A DNA stretch of 64,000 nucleotides from Ceratodon purpureus (GCA_014871385.1 CM026423.1:24188906-24252905), one strand, 5' to 3'; shown: positions 11,955-23,080, counted from the first letter of the stretch. The notes: generated by a model not told the origin, from the letters alone. Made by a program: numbers and translations.

Positions 11955-12395
11955 CTACTCATCATTATCACTGTCAGAGTCACTCAAGAGTATGAGAGAG
12001 AGCGCAGGGCCGTGAATTGCGGTAGTGCCATTCTTCACACTCTCAACGCTAATAGCGGAGCTACTATCCTCGGATTCGTCTCCATCTTCACTCGGGCAGC
12101 AAATAGTCCCTCCGCAATCCGCAGCGTGTTTCTCCATCCACCTCTGAACCCAAGGGGGAAATTCATCATCGAAGGTGTCCACTTCAAAGTAAAGTGACCT
12201 CCCATGTCCCTGTACGCACATTACCTTTAGCGTCTCTCCGCTGTCATTGATTCGGGCTGGGCTTACTCCATTTGAATCATGTGCCTTCTTGGGTTTGGGG
12301 TGGACATTATCGATAGGAGTGGCAAGGCGGGAGCAAGCACACCCTACCGGGCAAGACTTGCAAGGCATTGAAGAGGCTGAAGGAGAACTTGCCAT
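11955..12395 (-). CDS. Small Cys-rich acidic protein 1 (paralogue of 21155-21685)
   Basis: 146 residues from ATG 12395. The N-terminus has a metal-binding-like CKSCPVGCACS motif. The middle has the block VMCVQGHGRSLYFEV followed by PPWVQRWM, and the C-terminus is a hydrophobic strand running into acid, LSLILLSDSDSDNDE. The paralogue at 21155-21685 shares all three parts in the same order: CKTC...CTCS, VMCVQGHGRSICFEV...PEWVQKWM, and IPLVLLSDDDEDSDK. The C-terminal pattern is that of a SUMO-interaction motif. I do not know the family; a metal-binding nuclear adaptor is only a guess. Two related genes within one transposon argue that the protein serves the element. Confidence 0.55.
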   Translation of the reverse strand: MASSPSASSMPCKSCPVGCACSRLATPIDNVHPKPKKAHDSNGVSPARINDSGETLKVMCVQGHGRSLYFEVDTFDDEFPPWVQRWMEKHAADCGGTICCPSEDGDESEDSSSAISVESVKNGTTAIHGPALSLILLSDSDSDNDE

Positions 12396-13300
12396 CTACG
12401 AAAGAGAATAGACTTCTAGTTAGCCGAAAATCAAAGTACATCATAATCTTGATTAACATAATCCACTTTGTGCACGTCAAACAGACTAAATAATTGGAAA
12501 AGGAAAGATCCAATATTGTGAATTCTATAGAAGCTAAGTTATGATAAAGTGAAAATGGTATAAATTGTACCTTATTGTATTAAGCTGCTCTCGATAAACA
12601 AATGTTTGGGTCCTACAATGAACACCAAAATAGAAGAGTTAATTAATCAACTTCCGGCAGAGATTGTTAAAGCAAGCCGAAAAGCCATTGGGACATAAAG
12701 CATGCTCAGTTACTAGCCATAGCTTTATGGCAGCTTGTTAGCATGGGGTAAAAACCTAACTCATAAAGCACATTTCTAATCTATCTAGCTTAAACTTGTC
12801 AACAGTAAGCTTAACAAGAACAAACTGGAAAACAACAGTCTAATATACAACAAGCGTAGCATACTACAAGCTGAAGATGCAATCTATAAGTAAGATTATA
12901 CCCCGCATACGAGTCAGGTTGCTAGTCAAGATGCCTAATGATATTTCCACACAATATGCACAACACACCGGAAGCATAACAGAGAGAAGATGCAATCTAA
13001 AAGTAAGCATTAAACCCCGCATACGAGTCAGTTGCTAGTCAAGATGCCTAATGATATTTCCACACAATATGCACAACACACCGGAAGCATAACAGAGAGA
13101 ACAGAAGCATATAACAAGCAAACTAGAAAAGCAAGAATCAAGAGAGGCATACCAAGAAACACAAGATCAGCGGAAGGAAACAAGAAGATATTGAATGTAT
13201 CCATGGTTGTCATAATAGACCGACCGTCCGTTAGTCCGTTAGTCCGTCATGGTGACAAGACACACCCCCGTGTCCGTCACATACGGGAATTTACCGGTTG
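12396..13300. other. Upstream spacer with a 114-bp tandem duplication
   Basis: Region upstream of the Cys-rich gene, AT-rich to about 13220. From there GTCCGTTAGTCCGTTAGTCCGTC and ACACACCCCCGTGTCCGTCAC words begin, which lead into the GC-rich satellite. No coding frame is convincing. Confidence 0.4.
12873..13100. repeat. Tandem duplication, unit 114 bp
   Basis: The segment beginning GAAGATGCAATCTA at 12873 repeats at 12987 with only a few differences. The shared sequence includes GCATACGAGTCAG and ACACACCGGAAGCATAACAG. The near-identity suggests a recent duplication. Confidence 0.75.
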
Positions 13301-13329
13301 ACTCACGGTAAGGTTAAAACGAATTTACC

Positions 13330-13406
13330 TAGCGCTGACTTTTGCGCGCGATCGCGCTCGCGCACGTCCATTCACGCGCGCACATACAGGCAGGTGCGAA
13401 AAAAAT

Positions 13407-13452
<46 letters not shown>

Positions 13453-15065
13453 CGCACTCGCCCGTATGTTCGCGCCCGTCCGCACTCGGGCGCGCGCAGA
13501 CGGGCGCGAACGTATCAGCGACCGCGCACACAGAAACCAGCCAAAGTTCTGAAAAAAAAAAAATTTTTTTTTTTTTTTTTTTTTTTTTTCGAACTCGCCC
13601 GTATGTTCGCGCCCGTCCGCACTCGCGCGCGCACAGACGGGCGCGAACGTATCAGCGAACGCGCACACAGAAACCAGCCAAAGTTCTGAACAAAAAAAAA
13701 AAAAAAAATTTCGCACTCGCCCGTATGTTCGCGCCCGTCCGCACTCGCGCGCGCGCAGACGGGCGCGAGCGTATCAGCAAATGCGCACTCAGAAACCAGC
13801 CAGAGCTCTGAAAAAAAAAAAAAAAAAAAATTTTTTTTTTTTTTTTTTTGCACTCGCCTGTATGTTTGCGCCCGTCCGCACTCGCGCGCGCGCAGACGGG
13901 CGCGAACGTATCAGCGAACGCGCACTCAGAAACCAGCCAAAGTTCTGGGTAAATAAAAATTTATTTTTTTATTTTTTTTTATTTTTTTTCGCACTAGCCC
14001 GTATGTTCGCGCCCGTCCGCACTCGCGCGCGCGCAGACGGGCGCGAACGTATCAGCGAACGCGCACTCAGAAACCAGCCAAAGTTCTGGGTAAATAAAAA
14101 TTTATTTTTTTATTTTTTTTTATTTTTTTTCGCACTAGCCCGTATGTTCGCGCCCGTCCGCACTCGCGCGCGCGCAGACGGGCGCGAACGTATCACCGAA
14201 CGCGCACTCAGAAACCAGCCAAAGTTCTGAAAATATATTTATTTATTTATTTATATTTTCGCACTCGCCCGTATGCTCGCGCCCGTCCGCACTCGCCCGT
14301 CCGCACTCGCCCGATGGCGAGCGCCGGACTTCCACCAAGTTGTTGTTCATTTCATTTTGGTGCTACTCCCACCATTGAGTGCGAGCATTCGGGCGCGCGA
14401 GCAATCGCGCGCGCGCCGACGGGCGCGAGCGTATCAGCGAACGCGCACACAGAAACCAGCCTAAGTTCTGAAAAAAAAGAATTTTTTTTTTTTTTTCCTT
14501 TTTTTTCGCACTCGCCCGTATGTTCGCGCCCGTCCGCACTCGCGCGCGCGCAGACGGGCGCGAGTGTATCAGCGAAGAAACCAGCCAAAGTTCTAGGAAA
14601 TTTTTTTTTTTATTTTTTTTTTTTATTTATTTTTTTTTTATTTTTTTTTTGCACTCGCCCGTATGTTCGCGCCCGTCCGCACTCGCGCGCACGCAGACGG
14701 GCGCGAACGTATCAGCGAACGCGGACAAAGAAACCAACCAAAGTTCTGGGTAAAAATTTTTTTTTTTTTTTTTTTTTTTTTCGCACTCGCCCGTATGTTT
14801 GCGCCCGTCCGCACTCGCGCGCGCGCAGACGGGCACGAACGTATCAGCGAACGCACACATAGAAACCAGCTTAAGTTCTGAATTTTTTTTTTTTTTTTCG
14901 CACTCGCCCGTATGCTCGCGCCTGTCCGCACTCGCCCGTCCGCATTCGCCCGTCTGCACTCGCCCGATGGCGTGCGCCGGACTTCCACCAAGTTCTTGAT
15001 CATTTCATTTTAGTGCTACTTCCTCCTTTACACTCGCCGGTATGCTCGCGCCCGAGTATTGGCGC
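13330..15065. repeat. Satellite of palindromic GC units joined by T or A tracts
   Basis: About eleven units of roughly 115-190 bases. Each has a homopolymer T (sometimes A then T) tract of 15-50 bases, then CGCACTCGCCCGTATG, then an inverted repeat GTTCGCGCCCGTC...GACGGGCGCGAAC around an alternating CG core, then GTATCAGCGAACGCGCAC and AGAAACCAGCCAAAGTTCTG. The palindrome arms are about 13 bases and nearly perfect in most units. Long apparent reading frames through the array arise from the repeat and are not genes. Confidence 0.85.
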
Positions 15066-15289
15066 CCGTCCGTACTCAATTGCTCAGTACGCGATGTGAT
15101 GGAGATCGATGAGTGATGAGAATATTTTTGTAATATGATATTAGAATTAAAGTAGTAGCAAAAGGCATAGATAATTAGATTAGTAGAAGATTTTGGAGTT
15201 AGTTTAATTTTGTTTAAACTAGAACATTTTGTGTACATTTCCACTATCTTCGCGTTGATTAAATCATAATCTATTGAAACGTCAATTCA

Positions 15290-16330
15290 TTGTTGACTAT
15301 GTCGTTCATCACACTTGATGGCTTTTTATCCATGACTTTTTTTTTATATTTCTCCCATTCTATCCCTTTATTTGTTGATTTTTCTATTCTTCTTCCATTC
15401 TATCTTCTCGTTTTCCTTTTCTTCTATATCCAGTGGATGATGTATTTATTTATTTTATTAGCCTTCCATTGGTCTTACATTCTATCTTTTATTTTTATAT
15501 ATTAAAATTTCCAATTGTCTTCCATTCTATCATCTCATCCCTTTAACTTCATTATAATTCCATTCTATCTTCTTCTTTTCCTTTTCTTCCATTCTTAGCC
15601 TATCATGTATTTATTTATTTATTTATTCTTCCATTGGTTTCACATTCTATCTTTTATTTTTATGTATTAAAATTTCCAATTGTCTTCCATTCTATCATCT
15701 CGTCCCTTTTAACTTCATTATAATTCCATTCTATCTTCTTGTTTTCCTTTTCTTCCATTTCTAGTGGATGATGTATTTATTTATTTATTTATTCTTCGAT
15801 TAGTCGCCCATGCCATCTTTTATTTTTATTTATTTTTCCAATTGTCTTCTATTCTATCATCTTGTTCTTTTTAAGTTCATTATTATTCCGTTTTATCTTC
15901 TTATTTTCTTTTTCTTCCATTTCTAGTGGATGATGTATTTATTTATTTATTTATTTATTCTTCGATTAGTCGCCCATGCCATCTTTTATTTTTATTTATT
16001 TTTCCAATTGTCTTCTATTCTATCATCTTGTTATTTTTAACTTCATTATTATTCCATTCTATCTTCTTGTTTTCTTTTTCTTCCATTCTTAGTCTATCAT
16101 GTATTTATTTATTTGTTTATTCTTCCATTAGTCACACATTCCATCTTTTATTTTTATTTATTTTTCTAATTGTCTTGTATTCTATCATCTTGTTATTTTG
16201 AAGTTCATTACTATTCCATTCTATCTTCTTGTTTTCTTTTTCTTCCATTCTTAGTCTATCATGTATTTATTTTATCATTCCAAGTCTATGATGTATTTTT
16301 TTTCCTATATTTGTTATGTAAACTTATTAT
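15290..16330. repeat. AT-rich tandem repeat, unit about 165 bp
   Basis: Successive copies of TTCTAGTGGATGATG or TTAGTCTATCATG followed by TATTTATTTATTTATT recur near 15425, 15595, 15761, 15922, 16088 and 16250, giving a period of 162-168 bases. Each unit also contains a CCATTCTATCTTCTTGTTTT-type pyrimidine segment. About six units; no gene. Confidence 0.75.
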
Positions 16331-16690
16331 ATGAACCAATTGAATGAAACATGATAAATAAATTTAAGAATAACATGAAATATAAGTTATTTACATATTT
16401 AATTAATGAATGCAATCATGAACAAAATATAAAACTATATTTAACAAGAATAACTTTAATAGTACAAAAATTAGGATTCAAATCATACAAGAACATATCT
16501 ACATGAGTTTTGGGAGTTCGGTTTCATTTCATTTTTGTGCTAGTTTTTTCTACGCACACCGACACGCACGTACCCAACCTCCACCAAGAAGTTGTTCATT
16601 TCATTTTGGTGCTTTATTTTTTCCTATGTACATGCCTACATGTACATGCCCAAAGGATGAACTATCACCAAAATGAAATGAACAATTTCT
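16330..16690. other. AT-rich spacer with inverted CATTTCATTTT copies
   Basis: AT-rich to about 16505. TTGTTCATTTCATTTTGGTG at about 16591 is followed by its exact inverse complement at about 16668, giving a foldback of 20-base arms. Related copies of the same word, next to CTTCCACCAAGTT, occur at about 14330 and 14985 at the ends of the GC-rich satellite. Confidence 0.5.
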
Positions 16691-16757
16691 TTGTGAAAAT
16701 CTCGCGCCTGAATGCTCGCGCCCGTAGGCACGCGCACGAGCACTCTGGCGCGCGCAC

Positions 16758-16816
<59 letters not shown>

Positions 16817-17110
16817 TTTTCTGCGCGCGCCCGAGTGCTCGCGCGCGTGCCTACGGGCGCGAGCATTCAGGCGCGAGCATGTGGGCGCGTGCACCAAAAA
16901 ACCATTTTATTTATTTATTTATTTATTTATTTTTAATTTGTTTGCGCGCGCGCGCGTGCCTACGGGCGCGAGCATTCAGGCGCGAGCACCAAAAAACCAA
17001 AAACAAAAAAATAAAAAATAAAAAATATATATATATATATTTTATTTTTTTTTACGCGCGCGCCCGCGTGCTCGCGCGTGTGCCTACGGGCGCGAGCAAA
17101 CGCGACGACG
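16690..17110. repeat. Foldback GC-rich repeat with A/T tracts
   Basis: About 50-base inverted arms (from CTGAATGCTCGCGCCCGTAG at about 16708 to the complementary end CTACGGGCGCGAGCATTCAG at about 16868) surround a run of about 54 A and 8 T. Two more partial copies of the right arm follow before 17110, separated by TTTA and TA runs. The composition and the GCTCGCGCCCGT word relate it to the 13.3-15 kb satellite. Confidence 0.75.
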
Positions 17111-19245
17111 GTGCCACCCATGGTAAACAGTAGTAAACTGTGAGGACAGTAATTTTGCTCGCGCGGGGGAGCCTGTCCGATAAGCGTCCGTCCGATAACC
17201 GTCCGTCACGTCCGTCACGTGACTACACGACAATTTTATGGCCCGTCCGTCTATTATGACAACCCTGAATGTATCTAACTTATATAGGGGCTGGACGCGG
17301 TGCATGGCAAGCGGCGGCGCAATTTCAAAGGAGGCGGCGCAAAATTAGGCTTTGAACCCTAATCAAGCCGCAGATAAACAAGTGTGGAGGTCTACCCTGG
17401 CGGTTATAATTGCGGATTTGGGGCGTCTAAGAATCTAGAGACGGTGGGTAGGTCAAGGTGGCTAAAGCATTTGCGGGCCCAAGGTCTAAGGGTTGGGTTG
17501 AAATTGCGCGGTCCTACGAATTGGGCGGCAATCCAGGCGCGTGACAGAGGTCGGTGGTTTGGGAGTGAGGCTCAAACCATCTGTCCGATCCGACAGATGG
17601 TATAGGGCATCTCCATTCTTTGCCGGGGTTGATGGATGTCCGCCGTGGTTGAGGTCCAAGGATGTCTGTAGTGGCTGATAACCGGCTAGGGATATCTAGT
17701 GGATGTCAGGGTTCGGGGGCTGTGAAGATACTTAGGGGTTCGGTGTATCTACCGTGAATAGAATTAGGATTATTTTGTTTAGAGAGTCTGTTGAACTTTG
17801 CAAATTAAAAGAAAAATTAGAGGTATATATAAAGAACATAATTTTAAGACATCACTAATGTAATACCATATGGACCATAATCGTATACTTTTTTTGTAAT
17901 GGAAATGGAATCATATTATTTACTGCTCAATATTGTTTTATCAAAATTAAATCGATTGTTAAAACAATGGTTAAAAGAGAAGGTATTACGTTTAACACAT
18001 CACAGAAAATAACATAAATTAAATATTTATATATACACGCATAATACTAACTTACTACTTTAGAAAGATATGTACTGATATATACTAGAAACGCCACACA
18101 AAGGTTCATTTAAACAAGATATTTACATTAAGGAATTTTGAAATCTCAAGATTTAACTACGTAAGAAACGAAGACGCTGAAGAGGCGTGTGGGTGAACCC
18201 CGGCGGTTATACTAATGAGCCCAAAACTTCAGAAAAATCCGTCAGATGGATTCTGAGCTTTGCGAGAGCTGCCGGGGTGGGGGCTGGGTGCTGCTCGGAA
18301 GGTGCTTTTGAACGGTCTGAAACTTGTGAACGTTAGTTGACTTATGAACGGGGTCCTGCGATAGGAGACATTTGATCGGGGTCATACAGGTGACTAACTA
18401 TTTACAGAACGTTCTCGTTAAATTATAGAACAAATATCCGAAGTGATACTTTTACAATATTCAGTACAAGGTAATAGATTTCATAATAAGTTTAAACCAT
18501 AAATAGCAAAAGGAATTTGTGAACTCATTGTGGAAAGAACGTTAATACAATATAAAGTAGAAAATTAAAAATGAATAATTAAATAAAAAAAAACAGTCAA
18601 TAAAAATTTAAGAAAAATGAAAGTTCTGATAAATATATTAGGAATAGAGGTATTAGGGTTGTGTATGCTATAAGCCATCACTATGAGCACACCTGAAAAA
18701 GATTTTTTTAATCTTCCAAAATTACTAAGAGGATTCATATCTATAAGGCTAGTTAGAATATTCATATTTTCCATCTATTAGTAATATTATTTAATCTGAA
18801 TTACAGAATCAAATGAATTAAAATGACATGAAATGCATAATGTCTTTTTATATGAAGAGAATTGTGGAATAGATGTATTATTACAGGTTTAAACCAGAAA
18901 AAACTAAAATGAATTTGTAAATTCAATGTAGATAGATTGTAAGTAATATATGAAGTAAAAAAAAAAGAAATACAAAAATAAAAATAAAAAAGAAATAATT
19001 TATTAGAGTAATTATCGCAAGGAAAATATAATAGACAGAGTGGTATTAGGGTTAAGCATGGCGTACGCCACCACCATGTGCACACTTTATATGACTTACT
19101 CTACCTTCCATGATTAATTACAGTATTCATATTTTCAAACGCTGACTAATAGAGTTTTGAGTACAATCATAAAATAAGAGGTATCAAAATCATTTAAAAT
19201 GGAAAACAAATAATACTTTTAGTAATAATGCCTCTATTTTTTAAA
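17110..19245. other. Spacer, mostly AT-rich, without a recognised gene
   Basis: GC-richer to about 17750, then very AT-rich. A possible 73-codon frame at 17384 has no recognisable content. The stretch includes pieces of the 83-bp CCCCGGCGG element (parts near 17392 and 17579, and a complete copy at 18196). 17580-17601 is a small palindrome, CCATCTGTC...GACAGATGG. Confidence 0.35.
18196..18278 (+). repeat. 83-bp dispersed element, copy 1
   Basis: It begins AACCCCGGCGGTTAT, has a central ATCCGTCAGATGGATTC and ends GCCGGGGT. The same three-part layout and length recur at 22876-22958 and 25110-25196. The outer ACCCCGG and CCGGGGT words are inverted to each other. Confidence 0.55.
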
Positions 19246-19248
19246 ATT

Positions 19249-20376
19249 TTAAAGTTCCAAGTGCTCCTGTTTTGGACGCTTTTGTGGTTGATCTTCATTG
19301 TCAGGGTCTCTTGTCCGCTTCCGTATTGGAACCCAGTCGTATCGTTTTTCCCAAATTGATCCCGTTTGTCCACATCCAACTCGATCCAGCCAAATTCCTT
19401 CATTATCTGCTTTCCATGCGCAATCTATACAGTCGATAGGCATTGAAACGTGGTTCACTAGAGGAGGTTTCCATATTTTGACATCTCTACGATATGCCAT
19501 ACTCCCCAGGTCTTTAAATTTGCATATCCAAGGCGAACTGAGTAAACGCTCGTCGGTGCGTGGATTTAAGGATATGTAAAAAAATCGTTCGGAAATGTGT
19601 GCTTGAAGTCGTCCTGGAATAATCACAGTATTCATTGGGGCATCCATAACTCCAAATGTAAGCAGTAATTCATCATCGAGATCATTGAAAATAGACACTC
19701 TATACTCCTTCAGAAATTCGTGGTGGTCCTCGTCCTCCTTCCATTGCTTAAAAAGCTTGTACTGATGTCTACCGCTAAAAGGATGGAACTGAGAAACATA
19801 CAGACCATCTCGTTCAATATTCCATCGACACAAATATGTATCAGGGCTGGGACCTTGTTCACAGATTGGACAGTTGTCATCGTTGAAATTTGCATCTTCG
19901 TGCCGCATAAGACGAGCATGTGGATGCTCCCAGATGCACATGTAATTAATCTCATATTTTTTGGCACAGTTCCATTCGCGGATTTCGTATTCAAAATCGC
20001 AAAACAAATTATCTTCAAAATCGAGAAGACCGCGGCCAACTTCGACAGATGCATGAGCTTTGATTTGATCAAAGACGACATTTTGCTTTATTGGCACACC
20101 ACGATCATATTGCTTTTCGAAGCAATCTAGCCATACCTTCTTGTGCATATTATTTGTAATTTCAACTGGTGACAATACATTCTGTATAATTTCCTCATCA
20201 AATGATTGTACTTGTCGGAAAGTTGTCAAAATTAAGTAATACAACAGTGAAAAAATGCGTTTAAGTCTATGATATTCCATGCTATAAAATAAATGTGAAA
20301 TTTGATCGAATTCTAATTGAAGATTAGGAGCTTTTGAATAAAGACTACAGAGCTTTAATTTTTGATATATTGACAA
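19249..20376 (-). CDS. Hypothetical protein of the element, main exon
   Basis: A 375-codon open frame on the minus strand in AT-rich DNA. Upstream, 20567-20425 also looks coding on the same strand (ASVRGQQLDIGNVCDKYW...GITVTEK, then a GTATCG donor), so the gene probably has at least one more 5' exon and the listed start is not the true one. The N-terminal part is helical and hydrophobic (KRIFSLLYYLILTTFRQVQ). The middle has possible zinc ligands (CIWEHPHARLMRHE...CPICEQG...YLC). The C-terminus carries basic KKRPKQE-like nuclear signals. I recognise no family. It lies inside the 31.7-kb element, and its DNA is more AT-rich than gene A. Confidence 0.5.
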   Translation of the reverse strand: MSIYQKLKLCSLYSKAPNLQLEFDQISHLFYSMEYHRLKRIFSLLYYLILTTFRQVQSFDEEIIQNVLSPVEITNNMHKKVWLDCFEKQYDRGVPIKQNVVFDQIKAHASVEVGRGLLDFEDNLFCDFEYEIREWNCAKKYEINYMCIWEHPHARLMRHEDANFNDDNCPICEQGPSPDTYLCRWNIERDGLYVSQFHPFSGRHQYKLFKQWKEDEDHHEFLKEYRVSIFNDLDDELLLTFGVMDAPMNTVIIPGRLQAHISERFFYISLNPRTDERLLSSPWICKFKDLGSMAYRRDVKIWKPPLVNHVSMPIDCIDCAWKADNEGIWLDRVGCGQTGSIWEKRYDWVPIRKRTRDPDNEDQPQKRPKQEHLEL

Positions 20377-21150
20377 AACTTGTTGTGCATTGTGCCCATC
20401 CTTTCATATCACTCTCGATACCTTTTCAGTAACAGTTATACCCTTTGAATATAGAGAACGGTTTAACATAGCAGTTATTTTATTCAAAGATATCCAGTAC
20501 TTATCACATACATTTCCAATATCCAATTGCTGGCCACGAACACTTGCAGTTAATGCTCGTATTTAAAAACTTATAATATTAATTCATGCGACTGTACTTA
20601 TGAAATCCGAGGAATAAGAATGATAAGAGAAGTATTACTTGAATAGTTTGGAATGAAGGTGTGGCAGCGGTGAACAGTATTAAAAAAATGATTTAAATTT
20701 CCGAATTAAGACTCTTGCTGTTGAAGAATTTATATAAAGTTGAAACTATAAAAAGTGAAATAGATTCATAAACAACATGTGGAAAGTGCGTAAATAGTAA
20801 ATTCGAATGAGGAAATTTCAATGAAACTGTTAAACAGTAAGAGTCATGTTATAAAAAAAAAACTAATAAAAATTGTTATAAAAAGAAATCGTTTGGTTGC
20901 GGACACTTTTCGTCCGCTTTTGCCGTTAGGGGTTAAGGATAAATGCATGATGCTGATTGAAGGAAAATATTGATTGTCAGTCAAAGATAATTGTGCTTGT
21001 TTCAAAAGTATGCAAATATATTATACAACCCGATATCTTGTTTTTACAAAAATCCACTGTTTGAAGGGATCGACTGGTTATACAGAAGCATCATCCTAGA
21101 GAGCCGAGAATATGGTTTGCCGCATAGAACACCTACAGCTACAGAAGCAC
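20377..21150. other. Upstream exon candidate and AT-rich spacer
   Basis: 20425-20567 is a candidate exon of the 19249 gene on the minus strand. At 20659-20677 a TIR-like word sits in left-end orientation. The rest is AT-rich with no gene I can support. Confidence 0.35.
20650..20680 (+). repeat. Solitary TIR-end-like sequence
   Basis: GGTGTGGCAGCGGTGAACAG matches the left terminus (GGTGTGGCAGCGGCGAGCAG) with two differences over 20 bases, in left-end orientation. The match is not continued inward, so this is a short relic or a chance match at best. Confidence 0.4.
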
Positions 21151-21154
21151 AAAT

Positions 21155-21685
21155 CTACTTATCCGAATCTTCGTCATCGTCGCTTAAGAGTACGAGGGGG
21201 ATCTCAGGACTATCTACCTCGTCGTAAACACACTCTGCCGCGTACTCAAGACAATCAGAGTCCTCGTCCTCAGATACATAGCCACTCGGGTAGTAGTCAC
21301 GCCCGTCGCCGCCACCTGCAACGTCATCCATCCACTTCTGGACCCACTCGGGGAGACCATCCTCAGAACTTTTCACTTCAAAACAAATTGAGCGCCCGTG
21401 ACCTTGCACACACATCACGTGCATAGTGTCTCTGGTTGCAGGGAGAGAGTCGCCGCACTGGTCAACGCGCTCCTCGGATGGCATCGGAAACAAACTCCTC
21501 GGGACCGGGATCTTGAGCGCAAGTGGACTTGATAAGCTGGGACAGGTGCAAGCACCGGGAAAAGGGCATGTCTTGCAGACCTCCGCAGAGCTTGGGAAAG
21601 GGATTGGAGTTGCGGAGCAGGTGCATGCAGTCCCATCTAAGCACGTCTTGCAAGGCTCCTCGGCGGTGGGAGGGGAGTGTGTCAT
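21155..21685 (-). CDS. Small Cys-rich acidic protein 2 (paralogue of 11955-12395)
   Basis: 176 residues from ATG 21685 (MTHSPPTAEEPCKTC), chosen because it aligns with the start of the paralogue. It has two metal-binding-like motifs, CKTCLDGTACTCS and CKTCPFPGACTC, where the paralogue has one. The shared core VMCVQGHGRSICFEV...PEWVQKWM follows, and the protein ends in a hydrophobic strand plus acidic tail, IPLVLLSDDDEDSDK, typical of a SUMO-interaction motif. A frame upstream to 21745 is open but not conserved. Function unknown. It differs enough from its paralogue to be an old duplication kept open by selection, although I cannot test that here. Confidence 0.55.
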   Translation of the reverse strand: MTHSPPTAEEPCKTCLDGTACTCSATPIPFPSSAEVCKTCPFPGACTCPSLSSPLALKIPVPRSLFPMPSEERVDQCGDSLPATRDTMHVMCVQGHGRSICFEVKSSEDGLPEWVQKWMDDVAGGGDGRDYYPSGYVSEDEDSDCLEYAAECVYDEVDSPEIPLVLLSDDDEDSDK

Positions 21686-21949
21686 CTGATAAGAGCAATT
21701 GACATATCTTTCTGAAGTTAATATGTTAGCATAACTAAAGAACATCGATAGAATGAATCCTAAGCAATGCCAAGAATATGAAAATATGAAATAGGTGAAT
21801 GAGTGTTATATGATAACACTATTTACCTTCACTGATCGAACGGTAATGATGATGCAACGCTACAAGTTTGAAAAACGCCTGAATCACCACTGTCAGCCAC
21901 CACGTTAGGCACGTTAGCACTATGAGAGAAAAAGTTGCAACAATCACAT

Positions 21950-22580
21950 TTCACAGACTAAAGAAACCTTCTATCCCCTCCTATCCCCTTTCGGCCCACC
22001 CTCACCCCTCACCCACCTCCCCTCTATTAACTCTCTCTTATTTCGGCCCACCCTCTCCCCTCACCCACCTCTCCTCTATCAACTCTAACCCCATTCGGCC
22101 CGCCCTCACCCCTCACCCAGCTCCCCTCTATCAACTCTCTCATCTTTCGGCCCGCCCTCTCCCCTCACCCACCTCTCCTCTATCAACTCTAACCCCATTC
22201 GGCCCGCCCTCAACCCTCACCCAGCTCCCCTCTCATTCTTCACCTCCTCTATCAACTCTCACCCCATTCGGCCCGCCCTCAACTCTTACACCATTCGGCC
22301 CGCCCTCACCCCTCACCCACCTCTCCTCTCATTCTTCATCCCCTCTATCCACTCTCACCCCATTCGGCCCGCCCTCAACTCTTACACCATTCGGCCCGCC
22401 CTCACCCCTCACCCACCTCTCCTCTCATTCTATATCCCCTCTATCCACTCTCACCCCATTCGGCCCGCCCTCAACTCTTACACCATTTGGCCCGCCCTCA
22501 CCCCTCACCCACCTCTCCTCTCATTCTATATCCCCTCTATCCACTCTCACCCCATTCGGCCCGCCCTCACAAACCCAATG
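21950..22580. repeat. Pyrimidine-rich minisatellite (CATTCGGCCCGCCCTCA units)
   Basis: Repeated CATTCGGCCCGCCCTCACC, CCTCACCCACCTC and CTCTATCAACTCTCACCCC words alternate in higher-order units; the last three are about 115 bases each. A 219-codon frame across it (PFGPPSPLTHLSSH repeats) is a by-product of the array. Confidence 0.75.
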
Positions 22581-23079
22581 AAGGATCTTAGGAACGCATC
22601 TCTTGAGATCAAAGAGAAGGTAAAGAAACGCACCTTAGGAGTTCGAAGAGAAGATGAAGATCAGTGGAAACATATGATTCTTAAATAGGTTGCTTGACCG
22701 CCAAAAATGGCGGCGCTGGCGGCGGCTAGGTCAGCGGATAGAACGCGGTGACGGCGCGGGACGGCGACTAGGTCAGCGAATAAAACGCGGCGACGGATAT
22801 CGCGACGGCGGCGGATTTCCAGGTCAGGGCAAGCGACATGGCTACCATGGCACCGGTAGCTCGGTTGGCGGTGCCAACCCCGGCGGTATTGGCAATGGGC
22901 CATCGACTCTTGAATAATCCGACAGATGGATTTCAGCAGAGGCCAAGGCCACCGGGGTCTCCAGTGAGGGTCTCAAGAGAGGGTATCGGGTGAGGGTCTC
23001 AGGTGAGGGTGAGGGTCTCGGGTTCGGGTTCAAGTTCGGGTTTGGTTGAGGGTTTGGATGAAGGTAAGGGTGGCGGTGC

Positions 23080-23080
<1 letters not shown>
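22581..23080. other. Spacer with 83-bp element and GAGGGT-like flank
   Basis: 22690-22840 is rich in GCGGCGACGG-type words with three GACTAGGTCAGCGGATA-like repeats. The 83-bp element copy 2 lies at 22876-22958. From 22960 degenerate GAGGGT units lead into the pure hexamer array. No gene. Confidence 0.4.
22876..22958 (+). repeat. 83-bp dispersed element, copy 2
   Basis: AACCCCGGCGGTATT at the left, AATCCGACAGATGGATTTC centrally and CACCGGGGT at the right. The length and spacing equal those of copy 1. Confidence 0.55.

Noticed and set aside
13325..14960. Several 100-180-codon frames across the T-tract satellite
   Set aside because: The frames consist of poly-Phe or poly-Lys joined to repeats of the GC unit and occur on both strands, so they are products of the satellite.
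21922..22581. 219-codon proline/serine-rich frame
   Set aside because: Encoded wholly by the pyrimidine minisatellite; no start context or conservation sign.
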